Shown here one piece after another: positions 1 to 7,844 of a stretch of DNA of 64,000 nt. The DNA is taken from the NCBI RefSeq assembly GCF_030848475.1, contig NZ_JAVDDS010000004.1, positions 62,001 through 126,000 on the forward strand, given 5' to 3'. The position numbers and the translations under genes are program-made. The notes below the pieces were generated by a model. The model worked only from the letters and a program-made list of their open reading frames with translations, was not told where the DNA came from and ran no database searches. Each line of letters opens with the position of its first letter. The first letter of the stretch is position 1. The stretch comes from Herbivorax alkaliphila. GTDB lineage: Bacteria; Bacillota; Clostridia; Acetivibrionales; Acetivibrionaceae.

Positions 1-69
1 AATATACAGAGAGAGATTTATATAATTTTTAATTTATATAATTTACATTTAATTGAGGAGGATGAATGT

Positions 70-330
70 ATGGAAGTATTAAAGGTATCAGCACAATCAC
101 AGCCGAAGATGGTCGCCGGAGCATTGGCAGCAATTCTAAGAGGTAAATCAACAGCAGAAATACAGGCAGTGGGGGCAGCAGCAGTGAATCAGGCAATCAA
201 AGCAATTGCAATTACCAGAGGTTTTGTAGCACCAAATGGAATTGATATTATCACTGTTCCTGCATTTTCATCAATTACTATTGATGGGGAGGAAAGAACT
301 GCAATTAAGTTTCTTGTTGAACCAAGATAG
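70..330 (+). CDS. spoVS: Stage V sporulation protein S
   Basis: Small Alba-like protein needed in Bacillus for progress to spore coat and cortex maturation (stage V); the molecular role is unclear, though the fold suggests nucleic-acid binding. The 86-residue protein has the usual family length and the highly conserved core, beginning MEVLKVSAQSQPKMVAGALA and ending in a short FLVEPR-like tail. A strong GAGGAGG ribosome-binding site ends a few bases before the ATG. Its own promoter lies mostly outside the window. A terminator hairpin follows, so it is probably monocistronic and separate from smc. The assignment is secure because the family is very conserved. Confidence 0.96.
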   Translation: MEVLKVSAQSQPKMVAGALAAILRGKSTAEIQAVGAAAVNQAIKAIAITRGFVAPNGIDIITVPAFSSITIDGEERTAIKFLVEPR

Positions 331-354
331 GTTTAGTTTCACATAGGTAATGTT

Positions 355-390
355 AAAAAAGCTGTCCATTTAGTTGGAGAGCTTTTTTTA
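355..390 (+). terminator. Terminator after spoVS
   Basis: AAAAGCT-GTCCA pairs with TTGGA-GAGCTTTT with one mismatch and a short loop, followed by a run of seven T residues. It lies just after the spoVS stop codon. Confidence 0.7.
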
Positions 391-522
391 TGCTTTTTTT
401 AAAAGAAAGGCTTACCTCTAGCGAATTTTCTTGATTAAGCATGAATTTATGTTAAAATAGTTATGGGAGCTAACTCTAGACAAAATGCATCAGTTTTAAT
501 TTTAAATACCGGGGTGTTTTAA

Positions 523-3500
523 TTGCATTTAAAAAGACTTGAAGTGCAAGGCTTTAAATCATTTGCTGAAAAAATTAATCTTGAACTCAATTCCGGGATA
601 ACAACTGTGGTAGGACCAAATGGAAGCGGCAAGAGTAATATTTCAGATGCCATAAGGTGGGTACTTGGAGAACAAAGTGCTAAAACCTTAAGAGGTGGAA
701 AAATGGAAGATGTTATATTTGCTGGTACAGAACACAGGAAACCTTTAGGGTTTGCTGAGGTTTCACTGTGCTTTGACAATTCAGATAATGTTCTTCCTAT
801 TGAATACAGTGAAGTTACAATAACCAGACGTGTATATCGTTCTGGTGAAAGTGAATATAAAATTAATAAAACTAATTGTCGTTTAAAGGATATTTCTGAG
901 TTGTTCCTTGATACAGGTATAGGTAAAGATGGTTATTCAATTATTGGTCAGGGCAGAGTGGACGAAATATTAAGCACCAAATCAGAAGAGAGAAGGCACA
1001 TATTTGAAGAGGCTTCTGGAATAATGAAGTACAAAGTTAAAAAGCAGGAATCAGAGAAAAAGCTTGAGATGACAAGACAGAATCTTCTTAGGATTAATGA
1101 TATTATTTCAGAGCTGGAAAATCAGTTAGAGCCTTTAAAGAATCAATCTGACAGAGCAAAAAGATTTCTTTCTTTAAGAGATAACTTAAAGGAATTAGAA
1201 GTTAATGTTTATATAGAAAGCATATCAAAACTTAAAAGTAAAATAAAGGATTTTGAAGATAATTATATTTCTGTTAAGGATAATATTGACAGCGAAAGCA
1301 AAAAGTTAGAAGAAGTAACAAGTCTTAATGAGAAAAACACCATTTGTTTAAAGGACATGGATGAAAGGCTTGAAGTGTCTAAGAAGGGATATTATGCGTT
1401 AGAGGGAAATCTTGAAAGATGTAGCTCGGAAATAAAGTTAAATGAAGAAAAGAAAAACAATCTTACATTAAACAACAATCGTTTAGAGAATGAAACAAAT
1501 GAAATAAATAGAAAAATAAAAGATTTGGACAGTGAAGAGAATGTAAAAAAAGAAAAAATTGTTTATTTAAATGAAAGATATTTAGAATACAATAAAAAAC
1601 TAGAAGAATATAACGAAAAGTTGCAGACTATTTTAGATGACTTAAGTGAACATGAAAAATACATTGAAAAATTAAAGACAAGTATTATGGATAAACTTGA
1701 TGTTCAATCAGATAAAAGAACTCAGGCTAATAATGTGAAAAATCATATTGAAATTATCCAAAAAAGACAGACAAGCATTGAAAATGAATTAATGCAGTCA
1801 TCTTTAGAAAAAGATAATGAAAATACAAAAAAGAACAACCTTAATGAAAGTATTACAAGTACTGATAACATAATTGGTAACATAAAAGAAAAATTGAATT
1901 GTTTAAAAAGAAAGAAAAGTCTTACAAATACTGAGCTTGAAGAAATTAAGCGAAATCAAAACAGTTTAAAATCAGAAATACATGTAAAGACATCAAGGCA
2001 TAAAATGCTTAGTGATATGGAAAGTAGTCTTGAAGGTTACAATAAAAGTGTCAAAATGGTACTTAAGGCATGTAAGCAATCTCCTGAATTTGGAAAGGGG
2101 ATTCATGGTGCATTAGCTCAGCTTATAAATGTTGAAAAAAGATATGAAACAGCAATTGAAATGTCTTTAGGAGGGGTACTTCAAAATATTGTTACAACTA
2201 CTGAAGAAGATGCTAAAAGAGCAATTGAATTTTTAAAGAAAAATAAAATAGGCAGGGCAACTTTTCTTCCTGTTTCTTCAGTTAGAGGAAAGTATTTTGA
2301 CATGAAAATTATAAATGAATTAAAAAATGAGAGAGGTTTTATTGGAGTTGCTTCTGACCTAGTAAATGTTGATTCTTTATATAAGGGAATTACACTGAGT
2401 TTTTTAGGAAGAGTTGTAGTGGTTGACAATCTTGATTCAGGAATAAAAATAGCTAAAAAGTTTAAATATTCATTTAGAATAGTAACTTTAGATGGAGATA
2501 TTATAAGCAGTACAGGTTCTATGTCAGGAGGTAGTAAAAGTCATAGAGAATCAGGTATTTTAAGTAGAAACAGAGAAATAACAGAGCTTATTGAAAGTAT
2601 TAATAAATTAAAAGAGGATGAAAGCCTTTTAGAAAATAAGGCTATTGAGCTTACTAAAATGTTGAGAAATTTTATTGAAGATATATCTATTGAAGAGGAA
2701 AATTTAAAAAATAAAGAACATTTAAAAATACGAGATGAAAGTCAATTGATGCAGGTTGAAGAAAATATAAAAAGAATTAACTCTAAGATAGATATGTTAA
2801 ACCAAGAAACCAACCAGCTTAATAGGCAGCAGGGAGATACTAAAAAAGAACTTTGCAAGTACAGTGAGGAACTTAGAAAAATAGAAGAAGATATAGAGAG
2901 TACAAAGAAAATAGTTGAAGAATACCAAAAAAAGCATAAAAAAACTCAGTCATCTAAAGACTTAATTCATGCAGATATTACTGAATATAAAATTTCTGTT
3001 AATTCTATAAAAGAAAACATTTTGGGTGTTGAAGAAGCTTTGGAGAAAATAGTAAATGAAAAAAATGATTTATATAAAAGTGTTAAAAATAAAGCTTCAG
3101 AAAAGGAAAATAATGAAATAGAAATTCAATCTATTGATGAAAAGAATGAAGGGTTACTTAAATTGATAAAAGGGTATGAGGAAGAAAAAACAGGAAAAAC
3201 TCTTGAGATAGATAGAATAACAGAAGAAAAAAAGGTTTTAGAGGAAGAGTCTTTAGAAATGATAAATAAAACATCCCAAATGAATAAAAATATTATGCTT
3301 TTAAAAGAAGAGTATGCAAGATTGGAAGTTAAAAAAGCTAAAATTGAGTCAGAAATGGAAGCTATACAAAATAGAATGTGGGACGAATATGAGCTTACCT
3401 ATACAAATGCTTTAGAGCTCAGAAAAGATATAGGAAGTGTAACTAAGGCTCAAAAAAGAATAAATGAATTGAGAAGTGAAATTAAAGACCTTGGACATGT

Positions 3501-4095
3501 TAATGTAGCAGCAATAGAAGACTATATAAAGACAAAAGAGAGATATGAATTTATGTCAGTTCAAAAAAATGATATGGAAAATGCTCAAGAGAAACTTCAA
3601 AAAGTTATTAGAGAAATGATGTCTATTATGAAGAATCAATTTATGAAGCAGTTTAAGCTTATTAATGGCAATTTTAATATTGTCTTTAAAGAATTGTTTG
3701 ATGGAGGGCGGGCAGAACTGATTTTAGTAGACAAAGAAAATGTTTTGGAAAGCGGTATAGAAATAGAAGTACAGCCTCCTGGGAAAAAACTTCAAAATCT
3801 TATGCTCCTTTCTGGAGGTGAAAGGGCATTTACTGCAATAGCACTGCTTTTTGCAATACTAAGGCTTAATCCAACTCCTTTTTGTGTATTAGACGAGATT
3901 GAAGCAGCCTTAGATGACGCCAATGTGTATAAATTTGCACAGTATTTAAAGAAATATTCCTCTTTTACTCAGTTTGCTGTTATTACTCATAGAAAGGGTA
4001 CAATGGAGTCATCAGATGCACTTTATGGTGTTACAATGGAAGAGCATGGTGTATCAAAAATTGTATCACTTAAAATGGGAGATAAGGTAAGTTGA
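523..4095 (+). CDS. smc: Chromosome segregation protein SMC
   Basis: Condensin-type ATPase that compacts and segregates the chromosome together with ScpA and ScpB. The 1190 residues match the usual length. The N-terminal head has the Walker A motif GPNGSGKSNISDAI near residue 32. Long lysine/glutamate-rich coiled coils flank a hinge at about residues 520-650. The C-terminal head has the signature LLSGGERAF followed by Walker B with CVLDEIEAALDDANV. Translation starts at a TTG, the only start that gives the family N-terminus (HLKRLEVQGFKSF), behind a GGGGTG ribosome-binding site. The usual upstream neighbour rnc is absent; spoVS precedes it. ftsY follows 74 bases later, the common smc-ftsY pair. 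Confidence 0.97.
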   Translation: MHLKRLEVQGFKSFAEKINLELNSGITTVVGPNGSGKSNISDAIRWVLGEQSAKTLRGGKMEDVIFAGTEHRKPLGFAEVSLCFDNSDNVLPIEYSEVTITRRVYRSGESEYKINKTNCRLKDISELFLDTGIGKDGYSIIGQGRVDEILSTKSEERRHIFEEASGIMKYKVKKQESEKKLEMTRQNLLRINDIISELENQLEPLKNQSDRAKRFLSLRDNLKELEVNVYIESISKLKSKIKDFEDNYISVKDNIDSESKKLEEVTSLNEKNTICLKDMDERLEVSKKGYYALEGNLERCSSEIKLNEEKKNNLTLNNNRLENETNEINRKIKDLDSEENVKKEKIVYLNERYLEYNKKLEEYNEKLQTILDDLSEHEKYIEKLKTSIMDKLDVQSDKRTQANNVKNHIEIIQKRQTSIENELMQSSLEKDNENTKKNNLNESITSTDNIIGNIKEKLNCLKRKKSLTNTELEEIKRNQNSLKSEIHVKTSRHKMLSDMESSLEGYNKSVKMVLKACKQSPEFGKGIHGALAQLINVEKRYETAIEMSLGGVLQNIVTTTEEDAKRAIEFLKKNKIGRATFLPVSSVRGKYFDMKIINELKNERGFIGVASDLVNVDSLYKGITLSFLGRVVVVDNLDSGIKIAKKFKYSFRIVTLDGDIISSTGSMSGGSKSHRESGILSRNREITELIESINKLKEDESLLENKAIELTKMLRNFIEDISIEEENLKNKEHLKIRDESQLMQVEENIKRINSKIDMLNQETNQLNRQQGDTKKELCKYSEELRKIEEDIESTKKIVEEYQKKHKKTQSSKDLIHADITEYKISVNSIKENILGVEEALEKIVNEKNDLYKSVKNKASEKENNEIEIQSIDEKNEGLLKLIKGYEEEKTGKTLEIDRITEEKKVLEEESLEMINKTSQMNKNIMLLKEEYARLEVKKAKIESEMEAIQNRMWDEYELTYTNALELRKDIGSVTKAQKRINELRSEIKDLGHVNVAAIEDYIKTKERYEFMSVQKNDMENAQEKLQKVIREMMSIMKNQFMKQFKLINGNFNIVFKELFDGGRAELILVDKENVLESGIEIEVQPPGKKLQNLMLLSGGERAFTAIALLFAILRLNPTPFCVLDEIEAALDDANVYKFAQYLKKYSSFTQFAVITHRKGTMESSDALYGVTMEEHGVSKIVSLKMGDKVS

Positions 4096-4169
4096 TAGGT
4101 TTATTTTGTTTAATTCTAAGGTGGAAATTTTTAAAAATAGAAAATGGAAAAAGAATTGGAGGATAATAA

Positions 4170-5093
4170 ATGGGTTTTTTTGATAAGTTAAAAAAAGGAC
4201 TGAAGAAAACAAAGAGCACAATTACTGAAAGAGTAGATCAGGTATTGGTTTCCTTTGGGAAAATTGATGAGGAATTATTTGAAGAACTAGAAGAGGTTCT
4301 TATAACCTCAGATGTAGGAATTGACGCCAGCATGAAAATTATTGAGGATCTAAAAAAGAAGGTAAAGGAGACAAAGACCACTGATCCTAGGGAAGTAAAA
4401 AAACTTTTAAGAGATGAACTAAATGAAATTTTAGGGAATGAAGAATCAGAATTAGATATTAAAACAAAGCCTTCTGTTATTGTTGTAGTAGGGGTAAATG
4501 GTGTTGGAAAAACTACATCAATAGGTAAAATAGCAAGTGTTTTGAAATCTCAGAATAAAAAAGTGGTTTTAGCAGCAGCAGATACATTTAGAGCAGGTGC
4601 AATAGAGCAACTTGATATATGGTCGGAAAGAGTCGGCGTTGATATAATAAAGCACTCAGAAGGTGCAGATCCTGCCGCTGTAATTTATGATGCAGTACAA
4701 GCAGTAAAATCCAGAAATTCAGATATTTTAATATGTGATACAGCTGGCAGACTCCATACTAAAAAGAATTTGATGGAAGAACTTAAAAAAGTATTTAGAG
4801 TACTAGAGAGGGAAATGCCTGAGTGTTCAAAAGAAGTACTGTTGGTTTTAGATGCAACTACAGGTCAAAATGCAATATCCCAAGCCAAAACATTTGGTGA
4901 AGCCACAGGTGTAACAGGTATAGTTCTTACCAAGCTTGATGGCACGGCCAAAGGGGGTATAATTATTGCAGTTTCTTCTGAATTAAACATTCCTGTTAAG
5001 TTTATTGGAGTAGGAGAGCAGGTGGATGATTTACAGCCATTTAATTCTACAGAGTTTGTAGATGCTTTATTTTCAGATAATGATAGTGATTAA
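4170..5093 (+). CDS. ftsY: Signal recognition particle receptor FtsY
   Basis: SRP GTPase that docks ribosome-nascent chain complexes at the membrane translocon. The 307-residue protein is of the short Gram-positive type: a brief basic amphipathic N-terminus, an N domain, then the GTPase domain with P-loop GVNGVGKTTSIGK near residue 108, DTAGR, and TKLDGTAKGG. It lacks the long acidic A domain of Proteobacteria. The ATG is preceded by TTGGAGGATAATAA. It probably shares a transcript with smc. The downstream gene converges on it after only 16 bases. Confidence 0.97.
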   Translation: MGFFDKLKKGLKKTKSTITERVDQVLVSFGKIDEELFEELEEVLITSDVGIDASMKIIEDLKKKVKETKTTDPREVKKLLRDELNEILGNEESELDIKTKPSVIVVVGVNGVGKTTSIGKIASVLKSQNKKVVLAAADTFRAGAIEQLDIWSERVGVDIIKHSEGADPAAVIYDAVQAVKSRNSDILICDTAGRLHTKKNLMEELKKVFRVLEREMPECSKEVLLVLDATTGQNAISQAKTFGEATGVTGIVLTKLDGTAKGGIIIAVSSELNIPVKFIGVGEQVDDLQPFNSTEFVDALFSDNDSD

Positions 5094-5109
5094 AAAAACA
5101 CAGGTTTGT

Positions 5110-5520
5110 TTATTTGCTTTTTTTTAATTGTAAAATTAAATCTCTATATTTTATAGCAGTTTTGATTTTATTTAAAAATATTAACCTGTTAATATGGTCA
5201 AGGGGTTTTGTGATATAATCAAACACCTCAAATTCAAGAATTTTCTCAATATCATTCATGCTATCTATAGAAGTGGTTACAATCACAGGTATTTCACTGT
5301 AGTAGTTGGTTTTTGAAAATTCAACTAAAAATTCATAACCGTCCATAACAGGCATTACTAAATCTAAGAGGATAAGATCTACATTTCTGCTTTCAATAAG
5401 GTCAAGAGCTTCTTGGCCATTTAAAGCAGAAATGAGATTGTAATTCTTATTATGAAGGTAATTTCTTACAATTGCATTATCTAAAACATTGTCATCTGTA
5501 ACCAAAATTGTATTATTCAT
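5110..5520 (-). CDS. Stand-alone response regulator receiver protein
   Basis: CheY-like single-domain receiver of 136 residues with no output domain. The acidic pair DD near residue 9, the phospho-acceptor Asp in LILLDLVMPVMDG, the Thr of VIVTTS and the Lys of YITKPLD are all in place, so it should be phosphorylatable. A strong AAGGAGGT ribosome-binding site precedes the ATG. It converges with ftsY, and no kinase gene lies nearby, so partner and target are unknown. It could feed chemotaxis or sporulation phosphorelay signalling, but nothing here decides that. Confidence 0.85.
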   Translation of the reverse strand: MNNTILVTDDNVLDNAIVRNYLHNKNYNLISALNGQEALDLIESRNVDLILLDLVMPVMDGYEFLVEFSKTNYYSEIPVIVTTSIDSMNDIEKILEFEVFDYITKPLDHINRLIFLNKIKTAIKYRDLILQLKKSK

Positions 5521-5745
5521 CTAAAGACCTCCTTAAGTTTTATTAAAATGCATTTATTCTAACAGTTCTACTAATTGTACAAAAAATCCTTTGGTAATAA
5601 ATGCAAACAAGTAATTGTTACATTTATATAAATTATTTTTGAAGTGGTACAATCTTTGTAAGTAATAATGTATAATCCTTATATAGTATATGATTGTAAT
5701 TACAAATATAATATTGTAGTTTATAATTTGCCCGGAGGTGAGGGT

Positions 5746-6336
5746 GTGAGCGAAAAAGAGCTGATTGAACAAGCCAAATCAGGTAGCATAGAAGCATTTG
5801 AACAACTTATTGAAAAATGTCAAAAAAAAGTTTTTAATATTGCCTTTAAAATGATGGGCAACTATGAGGATGCAAGTGAACTAGCCCAGGAAGCTTTTAT
5901 AAAAGCATATAAATCTATAAAGAAATTTAAAGGCGATTCACTTTTTTCAACATGGATATATAGAATTACTACAAATGTATGCTTAGATGAGTTGAGAAAA
6001 AGAAAAAACAAAAAAGTAATTTCGTTAGATGAATATATAAAATACGATGGTGAAGAAATCAAGCGACAGGTGAAGGATGAAAGTCCTGGTCCTGAAAAAG
6101 TTTTTGAGAAAAGAGAAATTAAAAATATAATGAAAAAGTGCATTGATTCTTTGCCTATAGAATATAAAACTGTAGTAGTATTAAGGGATATTCAAGGCTT
6201 TAGCTATGAAGAAATAGCTAAAATAATTAAATGTCCAGAAGGCACAGTTAAGTCTCGAATTAACAGGGCAAGAAAAGCACTTAAAGATATTTTAAAAAAT
6301 AATAAGGAACTTTTAAATGAAGAATACGTCAAATAG
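5746..6336 (+). CDS. ECF-family RNA polymerase sigma factor (SigW/RpoE-like)
   Basis: Alternative sigma factor of about 196 residues. Region 2 is at about residues 15-60 (AFEQLIEK, then DASELAQEAFIKAYKSI) and region 4 at about 140-188 (GFSYEEIAKIIKCPEGTVKSRINRARKAL, the DNA-binding helix-turn-helix). I chose the GTG at 5746 because a GGAGGTG ribosome-binding site lies 7 bases upstream and the family N-terminus begins there; an in-frame ATG at 5668 would add 26 unconserved residues. The anti-sigma gene follows 21 bases later, the standard two-gene module in which the second protein holds the first inactive at the membrane. The regulon is unknown. Confidence 0.92.
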   Translation: MSEKELIEQAKSGSIEAFEQLIEKCQKKVFNIAFKMMGNYEDASELAQEAFIKAYKSIKKFKGDSLFSTWIYRITTNVCLDELRKRKNKKVISLDEYIKYDGEEIKRQVKDESPGPEKVFEKREIKNIMKKCIDSLPIEYKTVVVLRDIQGFSYEEIAKIIKCPEGTVKSRINRARKALKDILKNNKELLNEEYVK

Positions 6337-6357
6337 ATATGGGAAGGAGGGATAGAT

Positions 6358-7410
6358 ATGAAAGATTGCAAAGAAATAATGGAATTAATTTCAGGATATA
6401 TCGATGACCAATTAAATGAAACTGAAAAAAGTAAATTTGAAAACCATATACGTTTATGCGATAAATGTAGTGAAGAACTCCGAGAACAAATGGAAGTTGT
6501 CAGCTTGTGTAATGATATAGATGATGTAGAACCTCCTAAAGAATTTAATAAACAACTTCATAATAAGCTTTTAAAGGAAAAACAAAAAAAATTCCCTCTT
6601 TTCCATGTAAGTTCTAAACATATTAAATTAGTGTCCTCTATTGCAGCAGCATTTTTATTGATTTTCGTTACAACACAATTTCTTACAAGAGACGATTATA
6701 TCAACAACATGGAGCCTGGAAAAGAACATGAAGACTCAATCTCTTCAGAAGCTGGAATGCTTGAATCTAAAGAATATAGTGATGGAATATATGCAGAAGA
6801 TTCAGAAAGTGCTAATTTATTTTCTTTTGATACAGAGGATGCTGAGGCAAAAATTTATGGGAAAGATCAAGTAGATAGTGGAGCTTTGAGAGAAGATATA
6901 GATGGGGATTTTGGAGGCATAGAGGATGGTCCTGATGAAGGCATAGGTGATACTTCTGATGAAGGAATAGATGATGTTCCTGATGGAGGTATAGATGATG
7001 TTCCTGATGAAGGCATAGAGGATGTTCCTGATGAAGTCATAGATGATACTTCTGGTCAAGGCATAGATGATGTGCCTGATGAAGATGAAGAGCTTGAATT
7101 TTCTGCGGAAACAGAGGAAATAGGTGTAAAAGTTTTTGTTATAAATAGATTTTCAAATGAAGAAGACACAGAGTATGTTATAGATACTGCCAATAAAATT
7201 GGAATTGAAATTATTGCTGAGAACGGATACCGAGGAAGTAATCAGGAAACTACTACTGCTATGAATGATACAGTTTCTATAAAATTTGAGACTGAGAAAA
7301 ATAAATATGATAGATTCATAAGAGAATTGGAAATTAAGTATACTGACATTACAATTAATAAGATAGTAGATGAGGAAACTGAAAAAACAGTTGAGGTAAT
7401 AATAGAGTGA
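6358..7410 (+). CDS. Zinc-finger transmembrane anti-sigma factor
   Basis: Probable antagonist of the preceding ECF sigma factor. Residues 1-45 form a cytoplasmic zf-HC2 anti-sigma domain with Cys4, His30, Cys34 and Cys37 (the H-x3-C-x2-C signature). One membrane helix lies at about residues 89-110. The extracytoplasmic part holds an acidic tandem repeat at residues 187-242 (octapeptides of the form GIDDVPDE) and then a C-terminal domain of about 100 residues that I do not recognise, possibly the stress-sensing part. The ATG follows GGAAGGAGGGATAGAT. Release of the sigma factor by regulated proteolysis is the usual mechanism in this family, but no protease gene is adjacent. Confidence 0.85.
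   Translation: MKDCKEIMELISGYIDDQLNETEKSKFENHIRLCDKCSEELREQMEVVSLCNDIDDVEPPKEFNKQLHNKLLKEKQKKFPLFHVSSKHIKLVSSIAAAFLLIFVTTQFLTRDDYINNMEPGKEHEDSISSEAGMLESKEYSDGIYAEDSESANLFSFDTEDAEAKIYGKDQVDSGALREDIDGDFGGIEDGPDEGIGDTSDEGIDDVPDGGIDDVPDEGIEDVPDEVIDDTSGQGIDDVPDEDEELEFSAETEEIGVKVFVINRFSNEEDTEYVIDTANKIGIEIIAENGYRGSNQETTTAMNDTVSIKFETEKNKYDRFIRELEIKYTDITINKIVDEETEKTVEVIIE
6916..7083 (+). repeat. 24-bp tandem repeat inside the anti-sigma gene (7 units)
   Basis: Seven in-frame copies of a 24-bp unit, each coding for an acidic octapeptide (GIEDGPDE, GIGDTSDE, GIDDVPDG, GIDDVPDE, GIEDVPDE, VIDDTSGQ, GIDDVPDE). Units are imperfect at the DNA level. The unit length is a multiple of three, so changes in copy number would keep the reading frame and only alter the length of the extracytoplasmic spacer. 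Confidence 0.9.
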
Positions 7411-7419
7411 TTGGTTTAG

Positions 7420-7454
7420 CGTTATCTAAATATAGATGCCTTAGGTAACGTTTT
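7420..7454 (+). terminator. Terminator after the sigma/anti-sigma pair
   Basis: CGTTATCTAA pairs with TTAGGTAACG (one G-T pair) around an 11-base loop and is followed by TTTT, ten bases after the anti-sigma stop codon. Confidence 0.55.
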
Positions 7455-7518
7455 AGAATAAGATAAACTAATTTTGAAATTTCAACTTTGGTTTTTAAAA
7501 GTTTTTTAAAGAGCAGAG

Positions 7519-7570
7519 GGGTGAGGGTTAAAAAATATTAAACCTCACCCTTTACTAAGGCTTTTTTTTT
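7519..7570 (+). terminator. Second hairpin with T-run before the DUF3006 gene
   Basis: GGGTGAGGGTT can pair with AAACCTCACCC around an AT-rich loop. A run of nine or more T residues starts about 10 bases after the stem, so it may act as a terminator or as a leader structure for the next gene. Confidence 0.45.
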
Positions 7571-7627
7571 GTGTAAAATGACTTTGTACGCTTATTTTTA
7601 TAAAATTAAAGAAAGGTGGCAATTATT

Positions 7628-7801
7628 TTGATTATAAAAGCGATATTTGATAGGATAGAAAATGGTTTTGCAGTTTTATTGCCGGATAATTTAGGCATTG
7701 AAATAAACATACCTGTTTCTAAATGGAAAAATAATTGTCAAAGAGGGGAAAGTGTTTCTATAATGATTTATGACAATGGAGCATTAAGACTTATTGGATA
7801 G
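7628..7801 (+). CDS. DUF3006 family protein
   Basis: Small protein of about 57 residues with the DUF3006 pattern: an opening IDRIENGFAVLL-like strand pair, then a short all-beta domain ending near DNGALRLIG. The function of the family is unknown. I chose the TTG at 7628 because AAAGGTGG lies about 9 bases upstream and homologous proteins begin just before the conserved DR(I/F)E; an in-frame GTG at 7616 overlaps that ribosome-binding site. It sits 43 bases before polA and may be cotranscribed with it. Confidence 0.7.
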   Translation: MIIKAIFDRIENGFAVLLPDNLGIEINIPVSKWKNNCQRGESVSIMIYDNGALRLIG

Positions 7802-7844
7802 ATATTAAAAAAATAGCATTAAAGGCTAAAGCGAAAGGATTACT

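Noticed and set aside
5668-5745. Longer N-terminus of the ECF sigma factor from an upstream ATG
   Set aside because: The added 26 residues are unlike any sigma factor, and a strong GGAGGTG site sits directly before the GTG at 5746.
6817-7059. 80-codon repetitive open frame antisense to the anti-sigma repeat
   Set aside because: It only mirrors the 24-bp tandem repeat of the real gene.
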